Below are positions 55,405 through 62,795 of a stretch of DNA of 64,000 nt, piece by piece. Position 1 is the stretch's first letter. The number at the start of each line of letters is the position of its first letter. Made by a program: the position numbers and the translations under genes. The notes under the pieces were generated by a model. The model saw only the letters and a program-made list of their open reading frames with translations, ran no database searches and had not been told where the DNA came from. Source of the stretch: Mycobacterium kiyosense (GTDB lineage: Bacteria > Actinomycetota > Actinomycetes > Mycobacteriales > Mycobacteriaceae); NCBI GenBank assembly GCA_021654635.1, contig AP025179.1:4340001-4404000 (forward strand). Reading direction: 5' to 3'.

Positions 55405-56085
55405 ATGAGAATGTTCTGCTTTCACCACGCCGGCGGCGGCGGGTTGGCGTTCAAGGCCTGGGTCAAGGCGCTGCAGCCCACCGTCGAGGTGGTTCCGGTC
55501 GAGATCCCCAACCGCGAACGCTTCGCCACCATGCGGGATCTGGTCGACGAGGTGATCGCGCAACTCGGCCCCCTGCTCGACGAACCGCACATGTTCTTCG
55601 GCCACAGCTTCGGCGCCCTGCTGGCCTACCGGGTGGCCAGCGCGCGCGCCGCAGCCGGCGCCGAGCAGCCGCGCGCGGTGTTCCTGTCGGCCTACGCCCC
55701 TCCCCACCTACAGCTGCCCCTGCACGTGGTTGACCAGCTCGACAACAAGCAACTCGCCGAATTCCTCGCCGAGATGGGTTTGATGCCCGCCGAGCTGACG
55801 CGGTGGCCGTCCCTGCACGCCCAGGCCCTCACGATCACCCGCCACGACCTGAAGCTGCTCATGACCGACGAGGAGAGCGACACCCCCGAGCTGTCTTGCC
55901 CGATCCACGTCTTCGGGGGCAGCGAGGACCCGATCGTCAAGGAGTCGGAGCTGCGCGAATGGCGGTCCCGGACCCGTGCCGAGTTCTCGTTGCAGATGTT
56001 GCGCGGCGGCCACTTCTACCTACGTGACCGCAAGCCCCTGTTCGAGTCGCTGCGGCCGCTGATGTCGACGCTCGCGGCCGCGTAA
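55405..56085 (+). CDS. Type II thioesterase (TesA/GrsT family)
   Basis: A 226-residue thioesterase of the alpha/beta class, starting MRMFCFHHAGGGGLAFKAWV as in stand-alone type II thioesterases. The nucleophile motif is FFGHSFGALLAYRVA, the Asp lies in GGSEDPIVKE and the His in LRGGHFYLRD. Such enzymes release stalled or misprimed acyl groups from polyketide or peptide synthases, but no synthase is nearby. ATG 55405 has GAAAGGCGG upstream. Confidence 0.86.
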   Translation: MRMFCFHHAGGGGLAFKAWVKALQPTVEVVPVEIPNRERFATMRDLVDEVIAQLGPLLDEPHMFFGHSFGALLAYRVASARAAAGAEQPRAVFLSAYAPPHLQLPLHVVDQLDNKQLAEFLAEMGLMPAELTRWPSLHAQALTITRHDLKLLMTDEESDTPELSCPIHVFGGSEDPIVKESELREWRSRTRAEFSLQMLRGGHFYLRDRKPLFESLRPLMSTLAAA

Positions 56086-56118
56086 CGGGTGGCGCGCCAG
56101 CTTTGCAAGACTGGGCGG

Positions 56119-56661
56119 ATGGACAGTGCCGGCCGACGTGGACGTCGACGACAAGAAGCACCCGCTCGCAGGACCTGGCTGACGGCGACGGCAGCAATGC
56201 TGCTGCTCGGCGTCTGCACACCGGCGACGGCCACGGCCGCCCCCGGTGACGACCAGCGCCTGAGCCCGTTCGACCTGTCTTATCCCACGGTGAGCCGGCT
56301 CGACCCCGCACTGCTCGACGCGCTGCAGCGGGCCACCCGTGCCGCTGGCGCCGAGGGGATCACCGTCGGCCTCAACTCCGGCTGGCGCTCACCGGAATAT
56401 CAGCAGCAGCTGTTCGACGACGCCGTCGCGACCTACGGCAGCGCCGAAATCGCCAGCCAGTACGTCGCCTCGCCGCAGACTTCCAAACACGTACTCGGCA
56501 AAGCGATCGACGTCGGCCCCGCCACCGCCGACAACTGGCTCATTGCCAACGGCCCGCGCTTCGGGTTGTGCCAGATCTACGCCAACGAGGTCTGGCATTT
56601 CGAGCTGGCTTCAGACTACGGCGGCGCCTGCCCGCCGCTGCGGCCTAACGCCGCCGGCTGA
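56119..56661 (+). CDS. Secreted D-alanyl-D-alanine carboxypeptidase (VanY/M15 family)
   Basis: A 180-residue exported peptidase. A basic N-terminus and hydrophobic stretch (WLTATAAMLLLGVC) form the signal peptide, cleaved near TATA-APG. The zinc-binding M15 motifs are complete: LNSGWRSPEYQQQLF, SKHVLGKAIDVG (His and Asp ligands) and NEVWHFEL (catalytic Glu-free W-H-F-E with the last His). It probably trims D-Ala from peptidoglycan precursors. A GTG at 56089 is an alternative start. Confidence 0.85.
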   Translation: MDSAGRRGRRRQEAPARRTWLTATAAMLLLGVCTPATATAAPGDDQRLSPFDLSYPTVSRLDPALLDALQRATRAAGAEGITVGLNSGWRSPEYQQQLFDDAVATYGSAEIASQYVASPQTSKHVLGKAIDVGPATADNWLIANGPRFGLCQIYANEVWHFELASDYGGACPPLRPNAAG

Positions 56662-56752
56662 CGCCGTTGCGTCGAGCGGGTGGAATGTTCGATTTCGTCC
56701 GTGACACCCATATTCGGCGAAATAACGCCGACACTGCATTCGAGCTGCGCTC

Positions 56753-57146
56753 CTAGAAGCGGTGCGTGGTGAGCCAGTTGTCGATCCGTTCGGCTACCGC
56801 CTGCCATCCGGTTTCCAGCATCATGTCGCGCCCCATATCCCGGAATAGTTCCGGCTCGACTCCGAAAAGCGTTGCTGTGTAGCCGATTTCGTGCGGCAAG
56901 AATGGTGTTGATTTCAGCGCCGAGGACCAGCGCGGGGACCCGATCAACCCGTTCGGGTTTGACCAAGTTGACGGCGAGCATGCGCCGTGCCCCGCGCACG
57001 CTGAGGGCATGGCACGCGTACCCGCGGTCGGCGAGGTAGCCGAGGAAGTGCTCGTCCCAGCACCAAGCCCCGTGCCACGAGCCGTGTAACAGCAACGGAA
57101 TCCGATGATGCTCGGTCGCCGATCCCCGGGCGATGAGTTCGAGCAC
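56753..57146 (-). pseudogene. Alpha/beta hydrolase remnant with internal deletion
   Basis: The start GTG 57146 still has AAGGAG upstream, and the N-terminus looks intact: RIPLLLHGSWHGAWCWDEHF, LGYLADRGYACHALSVRG. The sequence then jumps directly to a near-C-terminal block (RMLAVNLVKPERVDRVPALV), so about 130 residues, including the nucleophile elbow, are missing. After LGAEINTI the frame shifts, and the end continues elsewhere (LPHEIGYTATLFGVEPELFR, DMMLETGWQAVAERIDNWL). Unlike other broken genes in this window, this one cannot be repaired by one base. Confidence 0.8.
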
Positions 57147-57355
57147 GAGGAGTCTCCTTCTGCCCCCCGGGCGAACCATAACGTGCCGACTAACGCTTGC
57201 GCAGCGACATAGCCGGCGGTACGCGCAAGGACGGGGTCCCAGCAGGTCTCGATCACGCCAAGAATTCGTCAAGAATCCAGACAGTGCCGGTGCCGAATAT
57301 TTGGTTCAACGCACCCAGCGTCCACCACCACAACCAATACAACAGGAGTTCTGAA

Positions 57356-57697
57356 ATGTTCACTCGCCGCTTTACCGCTTCGCTGGCCGGCACCACCCTG
57401 ACCGCCGCGACCCTCGGCCTGGCCGCTCTCGGTTTCGCCGGCAGCGCCGGCGCGACCTCAGTCGACGACGCGTTCCTAGCCCAGATCGAGGCCGACGGGA
57501 TCAAGCCGCCCAGCGCGGCCCGCGCCATCAGCGAGGCCCAGACCGTCTGCAGCGAGCTCAATGCCGGCAAGACCAGCAAGCAGGTCATCAGCGGGGTGGC
57601 CACCCGGACCGGCCTGAGCAACAGCGGCGCCAACACCTTCGCCGTCGACGCCGCGAAGGCCTACTGCCCGCAATACGTCAGGACCACCAACGCCTGA
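57356..57697 (+). CDS. Secreted DUF732 family protein (Rv1291c-like)
   Basis: A 113-residue preprotein of the DUF732 family, small two-cysteine exported helical proteins found mainly in mycobacteria. Signal peptide: [20 protein letters not shown]... cleaved at SAGA-TS. The mature part has [17 protein letters not shown] and Cys pairs in AQTVCSEL and [13 protein letters not shown] lies seven bases before the ATG. Function unknown. A strong terminator follows. Confidence 0.9.
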   Translation: MFTRRFTASLAGTTLTAATLGLAALGFAGSAGATSVDDAFLAQIEADGIKPPSAARAISEAQTVCSELNAGKTSKQVISGVATRTGLSNSGANTFAVDAAKAYCPQYVRTTNA

Positions 57698-57722
57698 TTC
57701 GACCGCCCAATCATCATCCGAA

Positions 57723-57754
57723 AAATGCGGGGATCCAGCCGGATCCCCGCATTT
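57723..57754. terminator. Bidirectional intrinsic terminator
   Basis: A perfect 14-bp inverted repeat (57723-57736 with 57741-57754) with a four-base AGCC loop, GC-rich in the middle with A and T runs at the ends. It lies between the convergent DUF732 gene and the secreted protein gene and serves both. Confidence 0.92.
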
Positions 57755-57768
57755 GCGCGTGCCGGCCG

Positions 57769-58263
57769 TCAGCGCCGAAACGCGGCAACCGGCATTTCGA
57801 CGCTGCCCCGGCAGGGACCACCGGCGATGTCGGTGTGCCAGGTGCCGCGCAGCGAACCGTCCGGCTGGGGTGTGTAGAACGCCCACGACTTCGCGGGCGC
57901 CCATACCTTCGGAACCCCTTCTCCCATATAGCAATCCCACTGGAAGTCGAATCGTTCCACCCATCTGTTGCCGTCCCAGGTGTAGTGCGACGGCACCGAG
58001 ATCGTGGGATTGTTCGGCTTGGGCCCGTTGTTGGCGGTGGCGACACAGGAGGCCGCCGAGCACACGGTGGAGAACACGTAATCGGCGCTGAAGGTGGCTT
58101 CGGACTGGCCGGCGGCCACACTGGTGCCGGTCTTGTCGACGGCATATCGCACCAGCGAGTACGGGCCGTTCCAGGCCGGCGTCGCCGCCTGGGCCGCGGG
58201 GGCACTGCACACCGCGATCCCGAGGGCAACGAACGTGGCGAGTACCGGACGCATCCGATCCAT
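57769..58263 (-). CDS. Secreted hypothetical protein (164 aa)
   Basis: A 164-residue preprotein with signal peptide MDRMRPVLATFVALGIAVCS... cleaved after AAQA. The mature part is beta-rich with Trp and Cys (YVFSTVCSAASCVATANNG, WDCYMGEGVPKVW, GGPCRGSVEMPV) and belongs to a mycobacterial family of conserved exported proteins without known function. It converges on the terminator at 57723-57754. Confidence 0.82.
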   Translation of the reverse strand: MDRMRPVLATFVALGIAVCSAPAAQAATPAWNGPYSLVRYAVDKTGTSVAAGQSEATFSADYVFSTVCSAASCVATANNGPKPNNPTISVPSHYTWDGNRWVERFDFQWDCYMGEGVPKVWAPAKSWAFYTPQPDGSLRGTWHTDIAGGPCRGSVEMPVAAFRR

Positions 58264-58306
58264 GTTGGCTCATCGATGACGCGACGAGGTTTCGCCGCGG
58301 ACACGA

Positions 58307-58849
58307 TCAACGACGAGTTTCCCGCATCAGCAACAGTCCGTACGCCGCGATGGACTGCGCATCGGTGATGACGCCGTCGCGGATCATCTCCTCGAATCGT
58401 GTTCGTGAGAACCAGGCGCTGCGCATGTCCTGCTCCTCGTGCTCCCGCTCGGCGGCTCCCGGCGTTATTCCGGTGGCCAAGAACACCCAGCCGCGCTGAC
58501 TGCTCATGCCCGGCGCGACGTCCAGCTGACCCAACGCCTCGAAAGTGGCTGCACGCAAGCCGGTTTCCTCGCGCAACTCACGCTCGGCGAGAGCCGCGGG
58601 CTCGAGGTCGGCCAGATCCGGAGCGGTGCCCTGGGGGAACTCCCAGCGGCGCGCCCCCACCGGATAGCGAAACTGTTCGACCAGCCGGAAACGCGCGCCG
58701 TCATAGGGCATCACGAGCGCGTAGGTCGGCTTGTCCACCACCGCATAGACGCCGGGACTGCCGTCCGGCCGGCGGATGTCGTCCTCGCGCAACACCATCC
58801 ACGGGTTGCGGTAGACCTCACGGGACGCGACGGTTTCGATGAAGGGCAC
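58307..58849 (-). CDS. Nudix hydrolase (ADP-ribose pyrophosphatase-like)
   Basis: A 180-residue Nudix protein. The Nudix box is WEFPQGTAPDLADLEPAALA followed by ERELREETGL, with the metal-binding REx-EE core; the spacing before it differs slightly from the canonical form. EQFRYPVG upstream and the VFLATGITPG strand downstream suggest the ADP-ribose/NDP-sugar group. The start is GTG 58849; the longer open frame upstream lies opposite another region and is not coding. Confidence 0.88.
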   Translation of the reverse strand: MPFIETVASREVYRNPWMVLREDDIRRPDGSPGVYAVVDKPTYALVMPYDGARFRLVEQFRYPVGARRWEFPQGTAPDLADLEPAALAERELREETGLRAATFEALGQLDVAPGMSSQRGWVFLATGITPGAAEREHEEQDMRSAWFSRTRFEEMIRDGVITDAQSIAAYGLLLMRETRR

Positions 58850-59099
58850 CTGTCCAGTATCCCGGCCGGACAACCTCGCACGCGTGCGCTGGGCCGGTGA
58901 CCAGCTCGCGTCGAGCGCGATTGTGCTGCTCGCCGCGGCGGTGCGCCTCATCGGGCGCCCTGGACGCGACGAGCGGGATGACGGGCAACCCGCTGCGGCC
59001 GGGCCCCCTAGCGGCCCGCCGGACGGCCCAGGCTTCCGACCCGGATTCGGCGGCCCTATCATCGCGCCGAGTAAAGCCGGTGCCACCAGAGGGGATTTG

Positions 59100-60839
59100 A
59101 TGACCGACAGTTCACGCCACGGCGGCCGACATGTGGTACGTCACATCATTGTCAGCGGCGACAACGCACTGGCGACGACCATCATCGAGGAACTGAACAA
59201 GGTCGGCGCCAATGTGGCCATGCTGCCCGACGACAACGTCGCCGACATCGGGCCCGCCGATGCGGTGGTGTGTGTCGGCGACGACGACGCTCGAAACCTC
59301 GAAATCGCCTTGCTGGCAAGGAAAGTCAACCCTCGTGTGCGGGTGGTGGCACGGTTGGCCAACGACGTGCTGCGCGAAGCCGTCGCCGCCGGCAACGGTC
59401 CCGGGGCCATTCTCGACGTTGCCGACCTCGCCGCGCCCTCGGTGGTCGAGGCCTGCCTGGCGCACACGGCGCACCCGTTCGGAGCGGCCGGCATCGAATT
59501 CGTCGTGTCGGGATCCGAGGCGCCGCGCGAGGCGACGCTGCGCGAAATCTACGGCGACCTGGCACCGGTGGCGGTGATCCACGGCAAGAACTCCCCCAGC
59601 CCCGGCCAGGTGGTGGCCTGCCCCGGACGCGACCATCGGGTGCACGCCGGTGACTGGACGGCGATGATCGGCAGCACCGACGAGCTGGCCGAGCGCGGCA
59701 TGAAGGTCCGGGAAGCGACGGTGACGCGGGTCCGACGTTCCCGCATCAGCCGAATCGCCGACGCGGCAAGGGCTTTGCGCAACGATGTGCACCCGATGTT
59801 CTACCGCGCGCTGATCGCTCTGCTGTTCTTGCTGATTGGTTCGACGGTCCTGTTGCGCTACGCCTATCGGCTCCCACCGGGCATGACGTGGGTCGACGCG
59901 CTGTACTTCAGCACCGAGACCGTCGCGACCGTGGGCTACGGTGACTTCAGCTTCATCAACCAGCCCACCTGGCTGCGGCTGTTCAGCATCCTGTTGATGT
60001 TCGCCGGGGTGATCAGTACCGCCGTGCTGGTCGCGTTCCTCGCCGAGCTGATGATCAGCCGTCGCCTGCTGAACTCGGCCGGCCAGCGCAAGGCACGCAT
60101 TCTGCGCAACCACGTGATCGTCGTCGGCCTGGGCTCTTTCGGTATCCGGGTAGCCACCGACCTGACCGCCGCCGGGTACGACGTCGCGGTGATCGAGCGT
60201 GACGAGAACAACCGGTACCTGTCGACCGCCGCCGAACTGGACGTGCCGGTGATTCTCGGGGACTGCACGTTGCGTCAGACCCTGAAGTCGGCCGGTATCG
60301 ACCGGGCCCGGGCAGTGGCGTTGCTCACCGAGAACGACATGGTCAATATCGAGACCGGCATCATCCTGCGCGAGATGCTGGGTGCTGGCGCGCGACCGGA
60401 GCGCAACCGGCCCCACGTTCCGTTGGTACTGCGGGTCTACGACCGAGCGCTGGGAGCGGCGGTGGCGCAACGGTTCGGCTTCGACAACGTCCGCTCCACC
60501 GTCGACCTGGCGGCGCCATGGTTCATCGGCGCCGCGATGGGGCTGCAGGTGCTCGGGACGTTCTCGGTGGGACAACATTCGTTCATGGTGGGCGGTATGC
60601 ACGTCGCGACGGGCAGTGAACTCGACGGCATGCCCATGCTGCAGCTGTCCACTCAGACCCGCGTCATCGCCATCACCGAGCCGGACGGACAGGTGAAGCT
60701 GCATCCGCGGCGCGATGCGCGACTGCAGGGCGGCGACACGGTTTATCTGGTCGGCCCGTACCGTGAGCTGCTGGCCACGCTGAGCAAGGGTGAGGTTTCG
60801 GCAGCGTCCGACCACACTCCGGAGGCGGCCGCGGGCTGA
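59100..60839 (+). CDS. Potassium channel with N- and C-terminal RCK/TrkA-N domains
   Basis: A 579-residue protein. Residues 10-205 form an RCK-like Rossmann domain whose nucleotide motif is degenerate (HIIVSGDNALATTIIEELN). Two membrane helices (about 235-254 and 293-318) flank a pore loop with the selectivity filter TVATVGYGDF. Residues 335-570 hold a second RCK domain with an intact motif (HVIVVGLGSFGIRVATDL) and a TrkA-C-like end. The arrangement, regulatory domains on both sides of a 2-TM pore, fits a ligand-gated K+ channel. GAGGGG precedes the ATG. Confidence 0.88.
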   Translation: MTDSSRHGGRHVVRHIIVSGDNALATTIIEELNKVGANVAMLPDDNVADIGPADAVVCVGDDDARNLEIALLARKVNPRVRVVARLANDVLREAVAAGNGPGAILDVADLAAPSVVEACLAHTAHPFGAAGIEFVVSGSEAPREATLREIYGDLAPVAVIHGKNSPSPGQVVACPGRDHRVHAGDWTAMIGSTDELAERGMKVREATVTRVRRSRISRIADAARALRNDVHPMFYRALIALLFLLIGSTVLLRYAYRLPPGMTWVDALYFSTETVATVGYGDFSFINQPTWLRLFSILLMFAGVISTAVLVAFLAELMISRRLLNSAGQRKARILRNHVIVVGLGSFGIRVATDLTAAGYDVAVIERDENNRYLSTAAELDVPVILGDCTLRQTLKSAGIDRARAVALLTENDMVNIETGIILREMLGAGARPERNRPHVPLVLRVYDRALGAAVAQRFGFDNVRSTVDLAAPWFIGAAMGLQVLGTFSVGQHSFMVGGMHVATGSELDGMPMLQLSTQTRVIAITEPDGQVKLHPRRDARLQGGDTVYLVGPYRELLATLSKGEVSAASDHTPEAAAG

Positions 60840-60840
60840 G

Positions 60841-61740
60841 TCACAGCGCGGCAACGACGTCGGCCGCGCGCCGAAGCTGCCCGATGTCCGAGCTGGTGGG
60901 GATCAGTTGCACCTCGTCGGTGCCGGCGTCGGCGAACCGGCGCAGCACAACGAGCAGATCGTCCTCGGTACCCGCCCAGCCGGTGGCCGGCGCCATGGCG
61001 TCGACGTACTCGGCCGGAATCCAGTTCATGTATCGCCGCAGATGGCGGTGGACCTGCGTGCGTGCCGCCCCGGGCTCCGAGTCCGCTCCGAACGCGAACC
61101 AGAACGAGGTCGCCAGGTGAGGTGCGGGCTTGCCCGCCTGCGCCCAGGCCCTTCGCGCTACGTCGAACAGTTCGCTCTGCTTGCCGACGTCGAGATCGAG
61201 GGTGATTCCGGCGACTCCGTCAGCCCAGGCTGCGGCATTGCGGATGGTCTTGGGACCGATGGTGCCGACGTGCAGCGGCGGCCCGCCGGACTGAACGGGC
61301 AGCGGCCCCACCGGACGTACCGAATCGGTGGTCTTTTCACCGGCCCACACCCGCTTCATCACCGCCACCCGCTCGGCCATGCCGCGCATCGTCTGCGTCT
61401 TCGGGTCGGCGCCCACCGCGTTGTAGTCCTCGCGCCGACCGCCGACGCCGATGCCGACGGTGAGCCGACCGCCGCTGAGCATGTCGCCGGTCGCCAATCC
61501 CTTGGCCAGCATCACCGGGTCGTGCAGCTGCGGCACGATCACGGTCGTCACCAGCCGAACCCGGTCGGTCCAGGCCGAAAGCGCCCCGAGCAAGGTCAGG
61601 CTGTCTGGATTGTCGAACGCGATGCGTTCCCCCCAACACAGTGACGAGAACGGGCCGGCGTCGACCGCGCGCGCCCAATCCCTGAGCAGGCCGGCGTCGA
61701 GGTCGGGTTCCATCACCGGCATGGTCATACCTACGTGCAC
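60841..61740 (-). CDS. LLM-class F420-dependent oxidoreductase
   Basis: A 299-residue TIM-barrel enzyme of the bacterial luciferase-like superfamily, which in mycobacteria usually uses coenzyme F420. Family features are MHVGMTMPVMEPDLDAGLLR, SLCWGERIAFDNPDSLTLLG, VTTVIVPQLHDPVMLAK and GIGVGGRREDYNAVG. Substrate unknown. It ends one base from the convergent channel gene and is divergent from the VOC gene, 17 bp away. Confidence 0.9.
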   Translation of the reverse strand: MHVGMTMPVMEPDLDAGLLRDWARAVDAGPFSSLCWGERIAFDNPDSLTLLGALSAWTDRVRLVTTVIVPQLHDPVMLAKGLATGDMLSGGRLTVGIGVGGRREDYNAVGADPKTQTMRGMAERVAVMKRVWAGEKTTDSVRPVGPLPVQSGGPPLHVGTIGPKTIRNAAAWADGVAGITLDLDVGKQSELFDVARRAWAQAGKPAPHLATSFWFAFGADSEPGAARTQVHRHLRRYMNWIPAEYVDAMAPATGWAGTEDDLLVVLRRFADAGTDEVQLIPTSSDIGQLRRAADVVAAL

Positions 61741-61757
61741 ACAGCGATTCTGGCAGC

Positions 61758-62180
61758 ATGGGTCGGATGGCCTTAACCAGCACGTCGATTGCGCATGTCC
61801 GGCTCACCGTGACCGACATCGAACGATCCCGGCAGTTCTACGAGAGCGTGTTCGGCTGGCCGGTTCTCGTCGAGATACCCGACAACGCCGACGAAGCGAC
61901 CCGGCGCCGGCTGGACTTCCTGTTCGGCGGGGTCATCTACGACATGGGCGGCGCTTTGTTGGGGCTGCGGCCAGTGGCCGACGACCGGTTCGACGAGAAC
62001 CGCACCGGCCTGGACCACATCGCGTTCCGGCTCAGCAGCAAAGACGAAATCGATTCTGCTGCAGAGCATTTGGATGAACTCGGGATCGGCCACGAGCCGA
62101 TCAAGGATATCGGGCCGTCCTTCATCCTGGAGTTCCGCGACCCCGACAACATCGCGCTGGAGCTCACCGCACCGAAGTAG
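61758..62180 (+). CDS. VOC (glyoxalase-like) protein
   Basis: A 140-residue single-domain VOC protein: SIAHVRLTVTDIERSRQFYE with SVFGWPVL, DHIAFRLSSKDEIDSAAEHL and FRDPDNIALELTAPK. Candidate metal ligands are the His of IAHVRL, the His of LDHIAF and the Glu of IALELT. An alternative ATG lies at 61767. The very short divergent gap to the F420-type oxidoreductase suggests shared control. Confidence 0.87.
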   Translation: MGRMALTSTSIAHVRLTVTDIERSRQFYESVFGWPVLVEIPDNADEATRRRLDFLFGGVIYDMGGALLGLRPVADDRFDENRTGLDHIAFRLSSKDEIDSAAEHLDELGIGHEPIKDIGPSFILEFRDPDNIALELTAPK

Positions 62181-62228
62181 CGCAACACAAGATAACCGTC
62201 CCGCCCGTACGATTCCGGTGCTTGAGGG

Positions 62229-62696
62229 TCAGCCGTGCCGTTTGCTCTCCTGATCGCGGTAGTCGTCGGCCATTCTCGCGACGTGGTCGGGCAGCGTGCC
62301 GGTGGCCACGTCGGCCAACGTCGTCTCCTCCAGCACCGAACGCATGGCGGCGCGCAATGCTCGCCATACGTCGGTCAGCGGTAGCGTCGGACCAGAGTAA
62401 GGAAGATCACCCAGCCCGATGTCGCGGACGCTGGCCAGCGGACCGTCGATGCAACGCAGCACGTCGGCGATGCTGATTTCGCTGCCGGGACGCGCCAACT
62501 CGTAACCGCCGTCGCGCCCCCGCTGGCTTCGCACCAGCCGATCGGTGCGCAGGTTGGTCAAGATGTCCACCAGAAACTGTGCCGGAATGCCTTGGGCCTG
62601 CGCTAAATCCTCGGTCTTGACCAGGGTCCCGCTGGGGACCGTGGCGAGTTGGACCATCGCCCGCACCGCGTATTCCGCTTTGGCCGACATCCGCAT
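62229..62696 (-). CDS. Rrf2-family transcriptional regulator (Rv1287 homologue)
   Basis: A 155-residue Rrf2 regulator with the winged-helix start [20 protein letters not shown] and the wing [17 protein letters not shown]. Only one cysteine (VLRCIDG) is present, so it lacks the three-cysteine Fe-S site of IscR-type members and resembles CymR, the sulphur-metabolism repressor. It follows cysNC on the same strand by 99 bp, which supports a role in cysteine/sulphate control. Confidence 0.9.
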   Translation of the reverse strand: MRMSAKAEYAVRAMVQLATVPSGTLVKTEDLAQAQGIPAQFLVDILTNLRTDRLVRSQRGRDGGYELARPGSEISIADVLRCIDGPLASVRDIGLGDLPYSGPTLPLTDVWRALRAAMRSVLEETTLADVATGTLPDHVARMADDYRDQESKRHG

Positions 62697-62795
62697 GGTT
62701 CAGGATTGTCTCATCCGGCCCGGGTTCCGGCGCGCGAGCGTAACGCACCGCGAGTTCGCGCGCCTATCATCGCGGGCTGGTCCCACTCGCGGGGG

